From JAKVAV01 sp047632755 (GTDB taxonomy: Bacteria; Bacteroidota; Bacteroidia; Flavobacteriales_D; Cryomorphaceae), in contig JBLIDT010000045.1 of the NCBI GenBank assembly GCA_047632755.1, positions 1 to 18,122 on the forward strand: DNA of 18,122 nt, written 5' to 3'. The position numbers and the translations under genes are program-made. The notes below the pieces were generated by a model. The model saw only the letters and a program-made list of their open reading frames with translations. It was not told the origin of the DNA and searched no databases. Below, piece after piece: positions 1 to 6,894 of this stretch. Numbering within the stretch: position 1 is the first letter of the stretch; each line of letters starts with the position of its first letter.

Positions 1-79
1 CCGGACAGGGTTTCTTAGTTGCCTTATTCTTGTACTTTTTGGTGATTTTTCTTTAAGGAAGAAAGCAGTAACATTTGCT

Positions 80-136
80 CCGAAGGTTTACTTGCTTCGC
101 TGCGTGAGAACGCTGCGCTTAGTAGCAACCCTTCGG
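80..136. repeat. Dispersed imperfect palindromic repeat, copy A
   Basis: The ends CCGAAGG (80-86) and CCTTCGG (130-136) are perfect inverted arms. Inside them TTTACT and AGTAGCAA pair imperfectly. The core carries two direct copies of CGCTGCG 13 nt apart. The right half (GCTGCGCTTAGTAGCAACCC) is shared with copies near 500-546 and 15851-15875, with substitutions. It is not inside a gene. The spacing and partial palindromy fit an extragenic repeat that could fold as a hairpin in RNA or single-stranded DNA. Confidence 0.7.
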
Positions 137-365
137 CACATTCCTACAGGCACTCAAATCCTAAAGAGACTGTACGAACGCCGAATTAGCAGCCCCACAG
201 GAAAAACCCTATTCTCTCTCAGGCTTTTACTCCCAACATATTTCAGGTTTCCCTATTTAGCATCCATTCCCTCTCCTTATTGCCCTCCAATCCCTTTTCC
301 CAGAATCAAATTCCGCTACTCAAGTTAAGTCATCCCTTTATATAGGTTACGCTTCATTTTCCCAT

Positions 366-440
366 GCTTGAAATTTGCTTTCTCAAGCTTGAAAATTGCT
401 GTTTCAGTATAAAGATTCCCTTGCTATAGCTTGAAATTTG
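366..440. repeat. Three phased GCTTGAAATTTG-like 12-mers
   Basis: GCTTGAAATTTG occurs at 366-377 and 429-440, and GCTTGAAAATTG at 387-398. Start-to-start distances are 21 and 42 bp, that is two and four turns of B-DNA, so all three would face the same side of the helix. No gene starts nearby, so a regulator-binding role is only a possibility. Confidence 0.4.
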
Positions 441-484
441 GAATTCTTATCTGGAGATTTCCATATCGGCCCAATTAATTTCCT

Positions 485-546
485 GCTCCGCTGGGTTTAC
501 TTACTTCGCTGCGTGTGATCGCTGCGCTAAGCAGTAACCCCTGCCG
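485..546. repeat. Dispersed imperfect palindromic repeat, copy B
   Basis: This copy shares GTTTACTT, CTTCGCTGCGTG and GCTGCGCTNAG with copy A, in the same order. Two CGCTGCG-type units again sit 13 nt apart. Its arms are GGGTTTACT and AGTAACCC (one bulged base), and just outside them CCTGC (482-486) faces GCAGG (548-552). The outer arm sequence therefore differs from copy A while the hairpin potential is kept. Confidence 0.65.
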
Positions 547-802
547 TGCAGGAACTGCGTCTTGGGCTATTTTCATTCAAAACCTTAAAGAAAAATCCCA
601 CTCCCTCTTATTGGTCTTGGTCATTCCCTAAAATAATGAAAAATAGCTTCGGTTTGAAGCGGTGATTAACGAGCGTTGAAAAGGTTGGGGCGTTTCGGCT
701 CTTTGTTTAAGCCCAAACGGCAGCTAGGCGATGAATCGTGTGGCGACAACAAGAACAAGCCCATGCTTTTTTCAGTGTCCGAAGAGAATCCTACTCCCCT
801 AA

Positions 803-852
803 GTTTACCTTCGGTGAGAGCGCTCCGTTGCCGCTGAGTAGTAATCCTTCGG
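803..852. repeat. Dispersed palindromic repeat, diverged copy C
   Basis: The copy begins with GTTTAC and ends with CTGAGTAGTAATCCTTCGG, matching the left and right ends of copy A. The core is shorter and has lost the paired CGCTGCG units. CCTTCGG at its right end is identical to the arm of copy A, and a CCTTCGG also appears near its left end. It is a diverged member of the same family. Confidence 0.5.
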
Positions 853-966
853 TAATATAACTGCAAAACGCATTGGAAAGGCCGATTTGGGATGCAATGG
901 GGAATGTTCAGTACGTTTGGAGTGATTCTTTAACAACCGCATTGATTGAATCAAACCGATCAACGC

Positions 967-996
967 AAAAAAAGCCGATGAAATTCATCGGCTTTT
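967..996 (-). terminator. Rho-independent terminator of katG
   Basis: A 12-bp perfect stem (970-981 with 985-996) and a 3-nt loop are followed on the minus strand by a run of seven T (967-973). The stem core is AAGCCGATGA with its complement. It lies 24 nt past the katG stop codon. On the plus strand the T-run is only four long, so the minus-strand reading is the functional one. Confidence 0.9.
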
Positions 997-1019
997 CAGT
1001 TTCAAATTAGATAAATCCT

Positions 1020-3317
1020 TTAGAGCAAGTCGTAGCGATCTAGCTCCATCACTTTTACCCAAGCCTTCACGAAATCATTCACGAGCTTCTCGTTGGCGTC
1101 AGAAGCGGCGTAGACTTCAGCTAGCGCTCTTAGCTCTGAGTTGGAACCGAAAATAAGGTCTACCCGAGTGGCCGTCCATTTCTTCTCTCCCGTTTTGCGA
1201 TCCGATCCTTCAAACGTTTCTTTTGTTTCGGAAGTCGCTTCCCACTTGGTATCCATGCTGAGAAGGTTAACGAAATAATCATTCGTCAATTGACCCGTCT
1301 TATCGGTGAATACACCATGCTTTGAGCCATCGTAGTTGGCACCCATTGCGCGCATACCACCAAGCAAGACAGTCATTTCAGGAGCAGTCAATGTCATCAG
1401 TTGCGCCTTGTCGACCAATAGCGCTTCGGGTGGCAGTGTGTATTGAGTCTTGTTGTAGTTTCTAAATCCATCAGCCATTGGTTCCAGTACCGCGATGGAA
1501 GCTGGGTCGGTTTCTTCTTGAGTGGCATCCATTCTGCCTGGAGTAAAAGGAACCTTCACTTCATAACCAGCATCTTTGGCGGCCTTCTCTACAGCAGCGC
1601 AACCGCCGAGCACAATCAAATCGGCCATGGATACTTTCTTGTCTTTGCTCTTCTTATTGAAGTCCTGCTGAATGTTTTCAAAAGCTGTCAAAACCTTACT
1701 CAACTGTGCAGGGCTGTTCGATTCCCAGCTTCGTTGTGGCTCTAACTGAATGCGTGCACCGTTGGCGCCACCTTTCATATCCGATCCTCGGAATGTTGAG
1801 GCGGAAGCCCAAGCAGTAGATACCAACTCGCTAACGGTAAGACCCGAATTCAATATCCGCGATTTTAAGCTCCCGATTTCCTTGCTGTCTATCACGTTGT
1901 GATTGAGCGCAGGAATGGGGTCTTGCCATAAAAAGTCTTCTTCTGGAACTTCGGGGCCTAGAAGCAGTGCTTTCGGGCCCATGTCTCGGTGGGTTAATTT
2001 GAACCATGCTCTCGCAAATGCCGCTTCAAATTCTTCTGGATTATCCAAGAAGCGTTTTGAGATTTCGCCATAAGCTGGGTCGTAACGCATAGATAGATCG
2101 GTAGTAAGCATAGTGGGCTTATGCATTATGGTAGTGTCGAATGCATCGGGCACCATGACTTTAGAATCGACCGCTACCCATTGGTGAGCGCCAGCTGGAC
2201 TTTTGGTCAACTCCCATTCCGAACCATAGAGGCTCTTGAAAAACCCATGGCTCCATTCTGCTGGTGTCGTCGTCCAAATCACTTCGAGGCCAGATGTTAT
2301 CGCATCTTCTCCTTTTCCAGATTTGTAATCACTTGACCAACCAAAGCCTTGTTCTTCGATGCTTGCTCTTTCGGGCTCAACTCCAACGTTGGAGGCAGAA
2401 CCTGCTCCGTGGGTCTTGCCCAAAGTGTGGCCACCAGCAATTAGCGCTACTGTTTCTTCATCGTTCATTCCCATGCGACCGAATGTCTCACGGATGTCTT
2501 TTGCAGCGAGAACAGGATCGGGGTTTCCATTAGGTCCTTCGGGATTCACATAGATCAATCCCATTTGTACGGCGGCCAATGGCTGCTCCAATTCACGGTC
2601 GCCCGTGTAACGTTGATCGTCGAGCCATTTCGTTTCAGGGCCCCAGTAAACATTGCTGCTTGGTTCCCAAACATCTTCGCGTCCGCCTGCGTAGCCGAGC
2701 GTTTCAAAGCCCATAGATTCGAGAGCAACATTTCCCGTAAGGATCATTAAATCAGCCCATGAAATCTTGCTTCCATACTTCTGCTTAATTGGCCATAAGA
2801 GTCTTCTAGCTTTATCCAGGTTGGCATTATCGGGCCAGCTGTTTAGTGGGGCAAATCGCTGTTGACCCTCTCGAGATCCACCGCGGCCGTCACCGGTGCG
2901 GTAAGTCCCCGCGCTGTGCCAAGCCATACGGATAAAGAAACCACCGTAGTGTCCATAGTCTGCAGGCCACCAATCTTGAGAATCCGTCATTAAATCAGTT
3001 AAGTCCTTTTTCAAGGCATCGTAATCCAAGCTGCTAAACTCTTCGCGGTAATCGAAGTCCTCGCCCATGGGATTAGACAAATCAGATTGCTGACGAAGTA
3101 CGCTCAAGTCGAGGCGGTTGGGCCACCAATCTTGGTTGTCCCTAACCACTCGGGGTGTCATTTGTCCGCGGACGGATGTGTCGTAGTCATTTGATGTAGC
3201 CGTTTGTTGTGCATTTCCACCATGCATTACTGGGCACTTATCGATGTTGTCCGTGTTGTCTTGACCGCTAAGCGACCATGTGAGCAGCAGACTCACAGCA
3301 ACGAGTATATTCTTCAT
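1020..3317 (-). CDS. katG: Catalase-peroxidase KatG with N-terminal signal peptide
   Basis: This is a bifunctional haem catalase-peroxidase (2 H2O2 to O2 plus water, with peroxidase activity). The distal pocket is in RMAWHSAGTYR (R130, W133, H134), the proximal haem ligand in GGHTLGKTH (H297), and the Met-Tyr-Trp adduct residues W133, Y256 (GLIYVNPEGPNGNPDP) and M282 are all present. Both peroxidase-like halves are full length. The protein begins MKNILVAVSLLLTWSLSGQ, a Sec-type signal peptide ahead of the usual KatG start CPVMHGGN, so it is probably periplasmic, whereas most KatG are cytoplasmic. An upstream in-frame TTG at 3326 would add three residues. The ATG at 3317 is preferred because it gives a clean signal peptide. 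The gene has its own promoter (3359-3389) and terminator (967-996), so it is monocistronic. It is intact and confidently identified. Confidence 0.97.
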   Translation of the reverse strand: MKNILVAVSLLLTWSLSGQDNTDNIDKCPVMHGGNAQQTATSNDYDTSVRGQMTPRVVRDNQDWWPNRLDLSVLRQQSDLSNPMGEDFDYREEFSSLDYDALKKDLTDLMTDSQDWWPADYGHYGGFFIRMAWHSAGTYRTGDGRGGSREGQQRFAPLNSWPDNANLDKARRLLWPIKQKYGSKISWADLMILTGNVALESMGFETLGYAGGREDVWEPSSNVYWGPETKWLDDQRYTGDRELEQPLAAVQMGLIYVNPEGPNGNPDPVLAAKDIRETFGRMGMNDEETVALIAGGHTLGKTHGAGSASNVGVEPERASIEEQGFGWSSDYKSGKGEDAITSGLEVIWTTTPAEWSHGFFKSLYGSEWELTKSPAGAHQWVAVDSKVMVPDAFDTTIMHKPTMLTTDLSMRYDPAYGEISKRFLDNPEEFEAAFARAWFKLTHRDMGPKALLLGPEVPEEDFLWQDPIPALNHNVIDSKEIGSLKSRILNSGLTVSELVSTAWASASTFRGSDMKGGANGARIQLEPQRSWESNSPAQLSKVLTAFENIQQDFNKKSKDKKVSMADLIVLGGCAAVEKAAKDAGYEVKVPFTPGRMDATQEETDPASIAVLEPMADGFRNYNKTQYTLPPEALLVDKAQLMTLTAPEMTVLLGGMRAMGANYDGSKHGVFTDKTGQLTNDYFVNLLSMDTKWEATSETKETFEGSDRKTGEKKWTATRVDLIFGSNSELRALAEVYAASDANEKLVNDFVKAWVKVMELDRYDLL

Positions 3318-3358
3318 GTTTTTCAAGTTTTAATGTAAACTACCGTAAAGATTCAGTT

Positions 3359-3389
3359 CAAATGTAGCGGTCAACCAACATAATCCAAA
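3359..3389 (-). promoter_or_regulatory. Bacteroidota-type promoter of katG
   Basis: On the minus strand TTTG (3389-3386) is followed by 19 nt and TACATTTG (3366-3359). This is an exact match to the Bacteroidota consensus TTTG-N19-21-TAnnTTTG. The predicted start would give a 5' leader of roughly 35 nt to the ATG at 3317. It is the best promoter match I found upstream of a gene in the window. Confidence 0.75.
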
Positions 3390-3398
3390 ACTATTGTT

Positions 3399-3414
3399 TC
3401 GATCGGTTCATCGA
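3399..3414. promoter_or_regulatory. Possible regulator site upstream of the katG promoter
   Basis: TCGAT (3399-3403) and ATCGA (3410-3414) form a 5-6-5 inverted repeat about 10 bp upstream of the -33 box of katG. This is a typical position for an activator such as a peroxide sensor. The arms are short and do not match a recognised OxyR or PerR consensus, so this is a suggestion only. Confidence 0.3.
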
Positions 3415-3437
3415 TAAAATATATAAGATCCAACTTC

Positions 3438-3472
3438 GATGTCGACCTGAGGAAGACATCTCAAATCAGGTC
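3438..3472. repeat. Two interlocking inverted repeats at the methyltransferase 3' end
   Basis: GATGTC (3438-3443) pairs with GACATC (3455-3460), and GACCTGA (3444-3450) pairs with TCAGGTC (3466-3472). The arms alternate (a, b, a', b'), so the two stems are either mutually exclusive hairpins or a tight pseudoknot. The block overlaps the methyltransferase stop codon (3471-3473) and lies just upstream of the katG control region. No T-run follows closely, so it is not a standard terminator. Confidence 0.45.
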
Positions 3473-4085
3473 ATTTAGATGCACCTAATTTACAAAACAT
3501 AAAACTCTGTTTGGTTTTGAAAGGCGTTTCGTGGTTCACAATAATGCCCCGGCCCCTCTGGAATTTCGGGCCGAAAATATCAGTCAATTCATCCTGATCG
3601 TACTGCTTAATTTCGAGGCCACTACATTTCAGTGGGCCGTCTTTTGAAAAAGTTCCGATAATCAGCGTATCAGTTACGTATTCATTAACGAGCGATCGGT
3701 ACGTTTCAATATCCTTATCTGACGTCAAGAAGTGAAAGGTGGCTCGATCGTGCCAGAGATCGTATTTTTCTTTTGGCTTAAACTCAGTAATATCGCTGAC
3801 TATCCATTTCACATTTTTGGCTCTTTCTCCCAAGCGCTTCTTCGCTCGCTCCAAGGACTTCTCGGAAATATCCAAAACGGTAATATTCTCAAAACCCGAG
3901 CTGAGTAGATGATCTACCAAAAGACTATCTCCGCCACCTATATCTATGATACGGGCGTCTGTTTTAATCTCCGAATCATGAATAAACTCGAGCGACACGT
4001 ACGGAGTCTTTTGGGTCCAGCTAAATTCATTGGGTGCCTTCGTTTCGTAAACGGCTTCCCAATGCGCTTTTCGTAGTTTGGTCAT
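3471..4085 (-). CDS. Class I SAM-dependent methyltransferase
   Basis: This 204-residue cytoplasmic protein has a Rossmann-type methyltransferase core. Motif I is IIDIGGGDS (about residues 46-54), which binds S-adenosylmethionine. The acidic end of strand 2 is VLDIS (70-74), and SDIT (97-100) is the usual adenine-contacting segment. There is no signal peptide or membrane segment. The N-terminus (HWEAVYETKAPNEFSW) resembles the thiopurine methyltransferase-like/UbiE-type group of small-molecule methyltransferases, but the substrate cannot be read from sequence. It starts at ATG and sits alone, 182 nt after the previous gene, with katG following. It is intact, and its identification as a methyltransferase is firm. 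Confidence 0.85.
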   Translation of the reverse strand: MTKLRKAHWEAVYETKAPNEFSWTQKTPYVSLEFIHDSEIKTDARIIDIGGGDSLLVDHLLSSGFENITVLDISEKSLERAKKRLGERAKNVKWIVSDITEFKPKEKYDLWHDRATFHFLTSDKDIETYRSLVNEYVTDTLIIGTFSKDGPLKCSGLEIKQYDQDELTDIFGPKFQRGRGIIVNHETPFKTKQSFMFCKLGASK

Positions 4086-4179
4086 CTTATGATGTGTAGA
4101 TCGTTATAAGTTAAGGGCTCCTACAAAATGAATAATCTCGCTATGAAGTTATTTAAAAAAGCTGGATATGACTGAGGTT

Positions 4180-4192
4180 CTGAGTAACTCAG
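4180..4192. repeat. Small palindrome upstream of the methyltransferase
   Basis: CTGAGT and ACTCAG flank a single central base. The site lies 95 nt upstream of the methyltransferase start and 76 nt past the end of the 4268-6781 gene. A further CTGAG (4172-4176) is next to it, allowing an alternative stem with the right arm. It could be an operator or a weak terminator; there is no adjacent T-run. Confidence 0.3.
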
Positions 4193-4267
4193 GTCACTTA
4201 AGAGAAAATAAAATTGACAGTATGTCTTGATCCCAATTGATCCTTCCCAGAATGGATGGCCTTTTAT

Positions 4268-6781
4268 TTAAAGCTTTAAGAATTTACTGGAAAAAGTTGA
4301 ATTCCCTAGATCTGAGTATACCGTTATGATATAAACTCCTGCAGATAGGAAGGCCAGTTCGAGTCTAGTTCCAGATTCAATTAAAGGATCCAACCTTAAA
4401 TCAGACACCACATTTCCTATCACATCCGAAATTACAATGCGATTCAACGCGCATTCCTTGCATTGAATGTTCAGTGTTTGCTCAGTTGGATTGGGATATA
4501 GAAACAATTCACGTGGTTGCAAATCAGCAAAGACGTCATCTGCAAAGGGAATGTATGAAACCCATGGCCGCGCTTGTTTGATGATGAGCTGATCAGCAAT
4601 GGTAAGTTTATATTCTATGTCCATGGCAAAAGTAAGGTTGCCCTCTGCGCCGTAAAGTATGGCAAACTCCTCATGAATTTTGGTCAGAAATGTTCTCATC
4701 TGCATGAGTGCATGAGGTCCCATCAGCAAGGAATCAGGCGGAACGAGGTTCGATCGTTGAATCACATAAAATTCATCTTCTTCGCCTGGTAATTTATCGA
4801 GTAGTATCTCTTCGGGAACAGTATTGGGAATGGGGTTCGTAATCAAGTCCTCGCCTTGCTGCGAATTGAGATAGTACGTATTCGTTGTTCCATAAACAGG
4901 ATCGGTGCTTACGCCTACTCCATTCACTTTCTCAAGACTGTAATTGGGATGGCAAAGCACACCCATCGCAGAATTGAAATGATTGACCCGGTAGAAATCT
5001 CTTTCCTCAAATGCTCTTAGGTTCCAAAGGCTCGCATAAACCTGCTTGACAGATTTGGAAATATGGCCTTCTTCGGGGTGTTGCGTTTTTGAATCGTACA
5101 GACCAGCCCCGCTAAAACCAGGTAGATCTTCATTGTTCGTGCTGGATCTGCAGCGCACAGAAGTACCTTCGGGGAAAGAAGCATGCATGTCGGCCAATTC
5201 GGCCAGCATCCAATCGGGCATTGATGCTTGCCTTATCGTTTCTCGAAGCAGCCCCAAGAGATCGTTTCGGGTTTCTCGATCTTCCCTAAAATCTTCTTCC
5301 TCTAGCAGTTCACGTATCCCATCAAACAAGCCATTGTATTCCATGAACTCTCGGTAGAAGTAGAAAGGAATACCAAATCCATTGGGTATCGTGTTTTCAG
5401 GGAAACCAAAACTCCCCATGGTGGCCACATTGGCACACTTCGCGCCGTAAGCGTCAAACATGTCAAAGCCTATTTCCTCGAGAGGTAAAATTGAAGTGTA
5501 GGACAAGTCAAGCGGAGGCTCTTGGCTTTCGGTGGGTCTGATATTTTCAAACCATTCATTCACTTCTTCCGCGGAAGCTTCGCGAAGAATGTACCCATCT
5601 TGCTCTGTCTTAAAGTAAACGAAACTACCGAGCAAGTCTGAAATGGCGTCAATATCTAAGGGGTCGCGAATAAACGCATTCGGAATTTCATCTTGAATGG
5701 CTCTCAAGTTTACGTGCGAAAGCGGTGTTTGAACCACGGATGTAATGATGCCCGAAACACGGGGTAGCAAATTTGGAAGAAACTCGTAGATCACGATATC
5801 GGTAATCGCTGGAATGTCATCCGCTTCCATTTGCCGCAACCTGCCGTAGCCCTCTGTTTGGTTCAATCCCAAATAATCTACCTGAGCGTATACATCCGAT
5901 TCCAGAATAACAGAAACCCTCGAATTCTCGTACAGTTCTTCATCCCAATAAAAGCCTCCTTCGTTATTTAATGTCACGAAATACGCTAGATTGTTCTTGA
6001 GCAAAGGCATGTTTGCGGCCAATAGCTCCTGCGTTCGCTGTACTATAGGAAAGCTTCGCTCGCCATTATTGCTGTAGTTAAAAGCAAATGTTCCCAGCGT
6101 GCCGTTTGCGGCGGGAACAGTGGGGTGATATACCACATTGCCACGTTGAACATCATCGGCCAGATAATCTACTCCAAGCCATTCGGCAAACTCAGCGTGC
6201 AACCAATGGGTAGCGCTGTTCATGAAATAGACGGTAGGACTCTCTGAGTCAAAATCGAGAATAATAAACTTGAGAAACTTCTTTCCGTTCAGGAATTCGA
6301 AAAACTGCACCACATCCAATTGAATAGAAAGCGCATCATAGGTGTTGAGGTTATCTATTGCTGCGGTGGCGTCTATGAGGTCGATGGGTTCAGCGGCGCT
6401 AAACGGACTCTGTGCAGGCAAATGATTGAATTCCGTCAGGTCATCGTAGCCATCGCCATCCGAATCTTCTGGGTTTGCCACTGAGTACTCGAGCACTTGG
6501 TAGTGCTCCACTGGATAAGCTCCTAGGCCTTCGCGAATGATAGTCGTTCCCTCCTCGCCCATGGTCAATGAAGCTTTCAGGTCGAAAGGTTCGTCGGTGC
6601 CATGTCTAACTTTCAATATGTAGTAATTCTCGGTAGAAGAGTTGATCTCGAGCAGGGCTTGACCATTCTCATCAATGGAATGAGAAAGAATAGGAACTTC
6701 TTGACCGAAAAGCCCCACCGCAAGAATCACTCCTATCACTAGGGCGATCATTGACTTGATTGCAGGAATTTGGTTGATCAT
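4268..6781 (-). CDS. Exported glucan dikinase/PEP synthase-like protein with T9SS sorting domain
   Basis: This 837-residue protein begins with a signal peptide (about 1-26). Residues 105-117 (EDSDGDGYDDLTE) form a thrombospondin type 3-like calcium loop. TPLSHVNLRAIQDEIP (352-367) matches the phosphohistidine swivel domain, with H356 the expected phospho-acceptor. Residues about 440-742 form the ATP-grasp nucleotide-binding domain of the PEP synthase/PPDK/glucan water dikinase superfamily: GAKCANVATM, RCRSSTNNEDLPGFSGAGLYDS (key residues R545, E551, D552), KQVYASLWNLRAF and a terminal IIKQARPWV. The order histidine domain then ATP-grasp, and GAGLYDS itself, match plant GWD rather than PEP synthase, which has the reverse order. 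Residues 758-837 (ELFLYPNP to GVYIITVYS) are a type A T9SS sorting domain. The substrate is unknown. Its export, away from cytoplasmic ATP, is puzzling. It starts at ATG 6781 and appears to be transcribed alone. Confidence 0.82.
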   Translation of the reverse strand: MINQIPAIKSMIALVIGVILAVGLFGQEVPILSHSIDENGQALLEINSSTENYYILKVRHGTDEPFDLKASLTMGEEGTTIIREGLGAYPVEHYQVLEYSVANPEDSDGDGYDDLTEFNHLPAQSPFSAAEPIDLIDATAAIDNLNTYDALSIQLDVVQFFEFLNGKKFLKFIILDFDSESPTVYFMNSATHWLHAEFAEWLGVDYLADDVQRGNVVYHPTVPAANGTLGTFAFNYSNNGERSFPIVQRTQELLAANMPLLKNNLAYFVTLNNEGGFYWDEELYENSRVSVILESDVYAQVDYLGLNQTEGYGRLRQMEADDIPAITDIVIYEFLPNLLPRVSGIITSVVQTPLSHVNLRAIQDEIPNAFIRDPLDIDAISDLLGSFVYFKTEQDGYILREASAEEVNEWFENIRPTESQEPPLDLSYTSILPLEEIGFDMFDAYGAKCANVATMGSFGFPENTIPNGFGIPFYFYREFMEYNGLFDGIRELLEEEDFREDRETRNDLLGLLRETIRQASMPDWMLAELADMHASFPEGTSVRCRSSTNNEDLPGFSGAGLYDSKTQHPEEGHISKSVKQVYASLWNLRAFEERDFYRVNHFNSAMGVLCHPNYSLEKVNGVGVSTDPVYGTTNTYYLNSQQGEDLITNPIPNTVPEEILLDKLPGEEDEFYVIQRSNLVPPDSLLMGPHALMQMRTFLTKIHEEFAILYGAEGNLTFAMDIEYKLTIADQLIIKQARPWVSYIPFADDVFADLQPRELFLYPNPTEQTLNIQCKECALNRIVISDVIGNVVSDLRLDPLIESGTRLELAFLSAGVYIITVYSDLGNSTFSSKFLKL

Positions 6782-6810
6782 AATTATTTTGCTTCCCTTG
6801 CTTTAATGAA

Positions 6811-6824
6811 ATAAGGTACCTTAT
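6811..6824. promoter_or_regulatory. 14-bp perfect palindrome in the leader of the dikinase-like gene
   Basis: ATAAGGTACCTTAT is a perfect palindrome centred about 37 bp upstream of the ATG at 6781. It lies in the 113-bp gap between the T9SS protein gene and the dikinase-like gene. It has no following T-run and is AT-rich, so a protein-binding site is more likely than a terminator. The regulator is unknown. Confidence 0.4.
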
Positions 6825-6894
6825 AGTTCAAGGTAATCAAGAAATACCATGTCAAGCCGTTCTTACCTACCCTTTGTATGAAAAGAATGGAATA

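Larger units (their letters stand above)
44..597. repeat. 15-bp perfect inverted repeat enclosing about 520 bp
   Basis: The 15-mer CCTTAAAGAAAAATC occurs on plus at 583-597 and as its exact reverse complement at 44-58. The arms enclose two of the dispersed palindromic repeats (80-136 and 485-546). No coding sequence lies between the arms, and no target-site duplication is evident outside them. It could be the termini of a small non-autonomous element or simply two opposed copies of another repeat. Confidence 0.45.
1..966. other. Gene-free region with dispersed repeats
   Basis: No convincing gene was found in either strand here. The open frames present (for example 92-328 on plus and 666-866 on minus) have low-complexity translations and run straight through repeat copies. 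The stretch holds three copies of an imperfectly palindromic repeat (about 80-136, 485-546, 803-852), a 15-bp inverted repeat (44-58 with 583-597) and three short phased direct repeats (366-440). It lies downstream of the katG terminator, so it is probably untranscribed from that side. It may be repeat-rich spacer or the remains of a mobile segment; nothing seen identifies a transposase. Confidence 0.6.

Noticed and set aside
666..866. Minus-strand 66-codon frame over the left repeats
   Set aside because: It runs through repeat copy C, has no recognisable protein pattern, and is likely a by-product of the repeat.
856..1011. Plus-strand open frame near the left gap, reading into the katG terminator
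   Set aside because: It is short, has no clear start, and its final part is the terminator hairpin itself.
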